This document shows, one piece after another, positions 63,481-64,000 of a stretch of DNA of 64,000 nucleotides. The notes beneath the pieces are model-generated. The model saw only the letters and a list, made by a program, of their open reading frames with translations. It did no database searches and was not told the DNA's origin. Origin of the DNA: Monosporascus cannonballus (Eukaryota; Ascomycota; Sordariomycetes; Xylariales); contig QJNS01000187.1 in the NCBI GenBank assembly GCA_004154925.1, positions 1 through 64,000 on the forward strand, written 5' to 3'. The number at the start of each line of letters is the position of its first letter. Within the stretch, counting starts at the first letter, position 1. A program made the position numbers and the translations under genes.

Positions 63481-64000
63481 AATAATTTTCCTAAAAAATA
63501 ATATTATATTAAAATTAAACTTATTATATTAAACGTTAAACCTTTGTTCGGGAACAAATTTCGAAAATAGTTTTTCGATATAAATATATATCTTAAATGT
63601 TTTCGCCTTTATATATCAAAAAATCCGTAAACGTTTAAAAACCTGCCAGAGATATAATTATTACGAAAATACGTTACTTAATTATTAATAATAATTTCCT
63701 TTTTAATTTATCGCCAGAAATTATAAAACTAATTATATATATTATTAATTATATAGTTATTCAACATTTAAATTAAAAAACTCTTATTTAAATTCTTAAC
63801 GAATAATTAATTAAAAAAAATAAAACCTTTAATTCAGAAAAAGGTTCAAAGGCAAATATAACAAATATTATATATTTCAGATTAAAAACTTATATATTTA
63901 CGAAAATTATTTATCGAGATATAAAATGCTTAAAAAATTGATGTTAAAGCGTATATCGGTTATTTTTTACAATACGTGATTAATAATATATATTAGGTAT

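Larger units (their letters stand above)
2281..64000. other. AT-isochore-like, RIP-degraded domain
   Basis: Many 60-base lines have only 5-12 G or C. CpG (ACG, CGA, CGT) remains common while CA and TG are scarce and TA is abundant, the pattern left by RIP acting on CpA. Reading frames of transposons are interrupted by TAA and TAG rather than by random changes. The domain continues past the right edge. Confidence 0.88.
61067..64000 (+). mobile_element. Ty1/copia element, family H, second copy (H'), cut by window edge
   Basis: 5' LTR 61067-61324 (TATTGAACCTAG to CCTGGTCCA). The leader after it matches element H's leader over at least 200 bp in inverted orientation. An Asn-rich, zinc-knuckle-like gag part lies at about 62345-62470, a conserved linker at 62640-62765, and a protease-like part at about 63240-63480. 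Integrase and RT would lie beyond the window. Heavily RIP-mutated. Confidence 0.78.

Noticed and set aside
2281..64000. Mitochondrial DNA inserted in the nucleus as the source of the AT-rich sequence
   Set aside because: The readable frames are retrotransposon and pogo genes, CpG is common, and no mitochondrial gene, rRNA or tRNA was seen.
1..64000. CRISPR array, telomere repeat, rRNA or tRNA genes
   Set aside because: No regularly spaced direct repeats, no TTAGGG-type arrays, and no cloverleaf or rRNA core sequence were found by reading. The repeats present are LTRs and transposon bodies.

Overview
The window looks like the nuclear genome of a filamentous ascomycete (Pezizomycotina). A short base-balanced segment (1 to about 2,280) carries one intact fungal-type ribonuclease H gene. 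It passes abruptly into about 62 kb of extremely AT-rich DNA that runs to the right edge. The AT-rich part carries the classic mark of repeat-induced point mutation (RIP): C-to-T and G-to-A changes everywhere, loss of CpA/TpG, enrichment of TpA, CpG largely spared, and a high density of TAA/TAG stops. No intact gene was found in it. Degraded reading frames that can still be followed show that most of it is a graveyard of LTR retrotransposons nested in one another, plus two pogo/Fot-like DNA transposon remnants.

Layout. 945-1445 (-): RNase H. 2166-7672 (+): complete Ty1/copia element with 163-bp LTRs and a perfect 5-bp target duplication (GTATT at 2161-2165 and 7673-7677). 7678-8233: short, partly un-mutated spacer. 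8234 to about 21885 (+): chromodomain-bearing Ty3/gypsy element (copy A), split by a nested gypsy element on the minus strand (10565-17864, 'gypsy-2'). About 21890-24495: an unrecognised region with a long degraded reading frame. 24496-30407 (-): second copia family (copy H). 30408-31283: fragments, including a solo gypsy-2 LTR. 31284-35825 and 35826 to about 38180 (+): chromodomain-gypsy copies B and C, with B apparently inserted in C. About 38181-38960: less-mutated unrecognised repeat. 38965 to about 42370 (+): chromodomain-gypsy copy D. About 43080-44010 (+): pogo/Fot-like remnant F1. 45612-59460 (-): chromodomain-gypsy copy E, split by another gypsy element on the plus strand (50327 to about 57647, 'G'). 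59461 to about 60400 (+): second pogo remnant F2, cut at its 5' side by the end of copy E. 61067-64000 (+): second copia H copy, running off the window.

The genes do not work together as a pathway. What can be read is an insertion history: chromodomain-gypsy copies first, then gypsy-2, G and B inserted into them, with RIP degrading everything. The most useful unresolved items are the degraded frame at about 22390-23180, the repeat around 38163-38960, and the very uneven RIP load at the left edge. Boundaries marked 'about' come from comparing copies by eye. Family calls rest on catalytic or structural motifs read through RIP stop codons.
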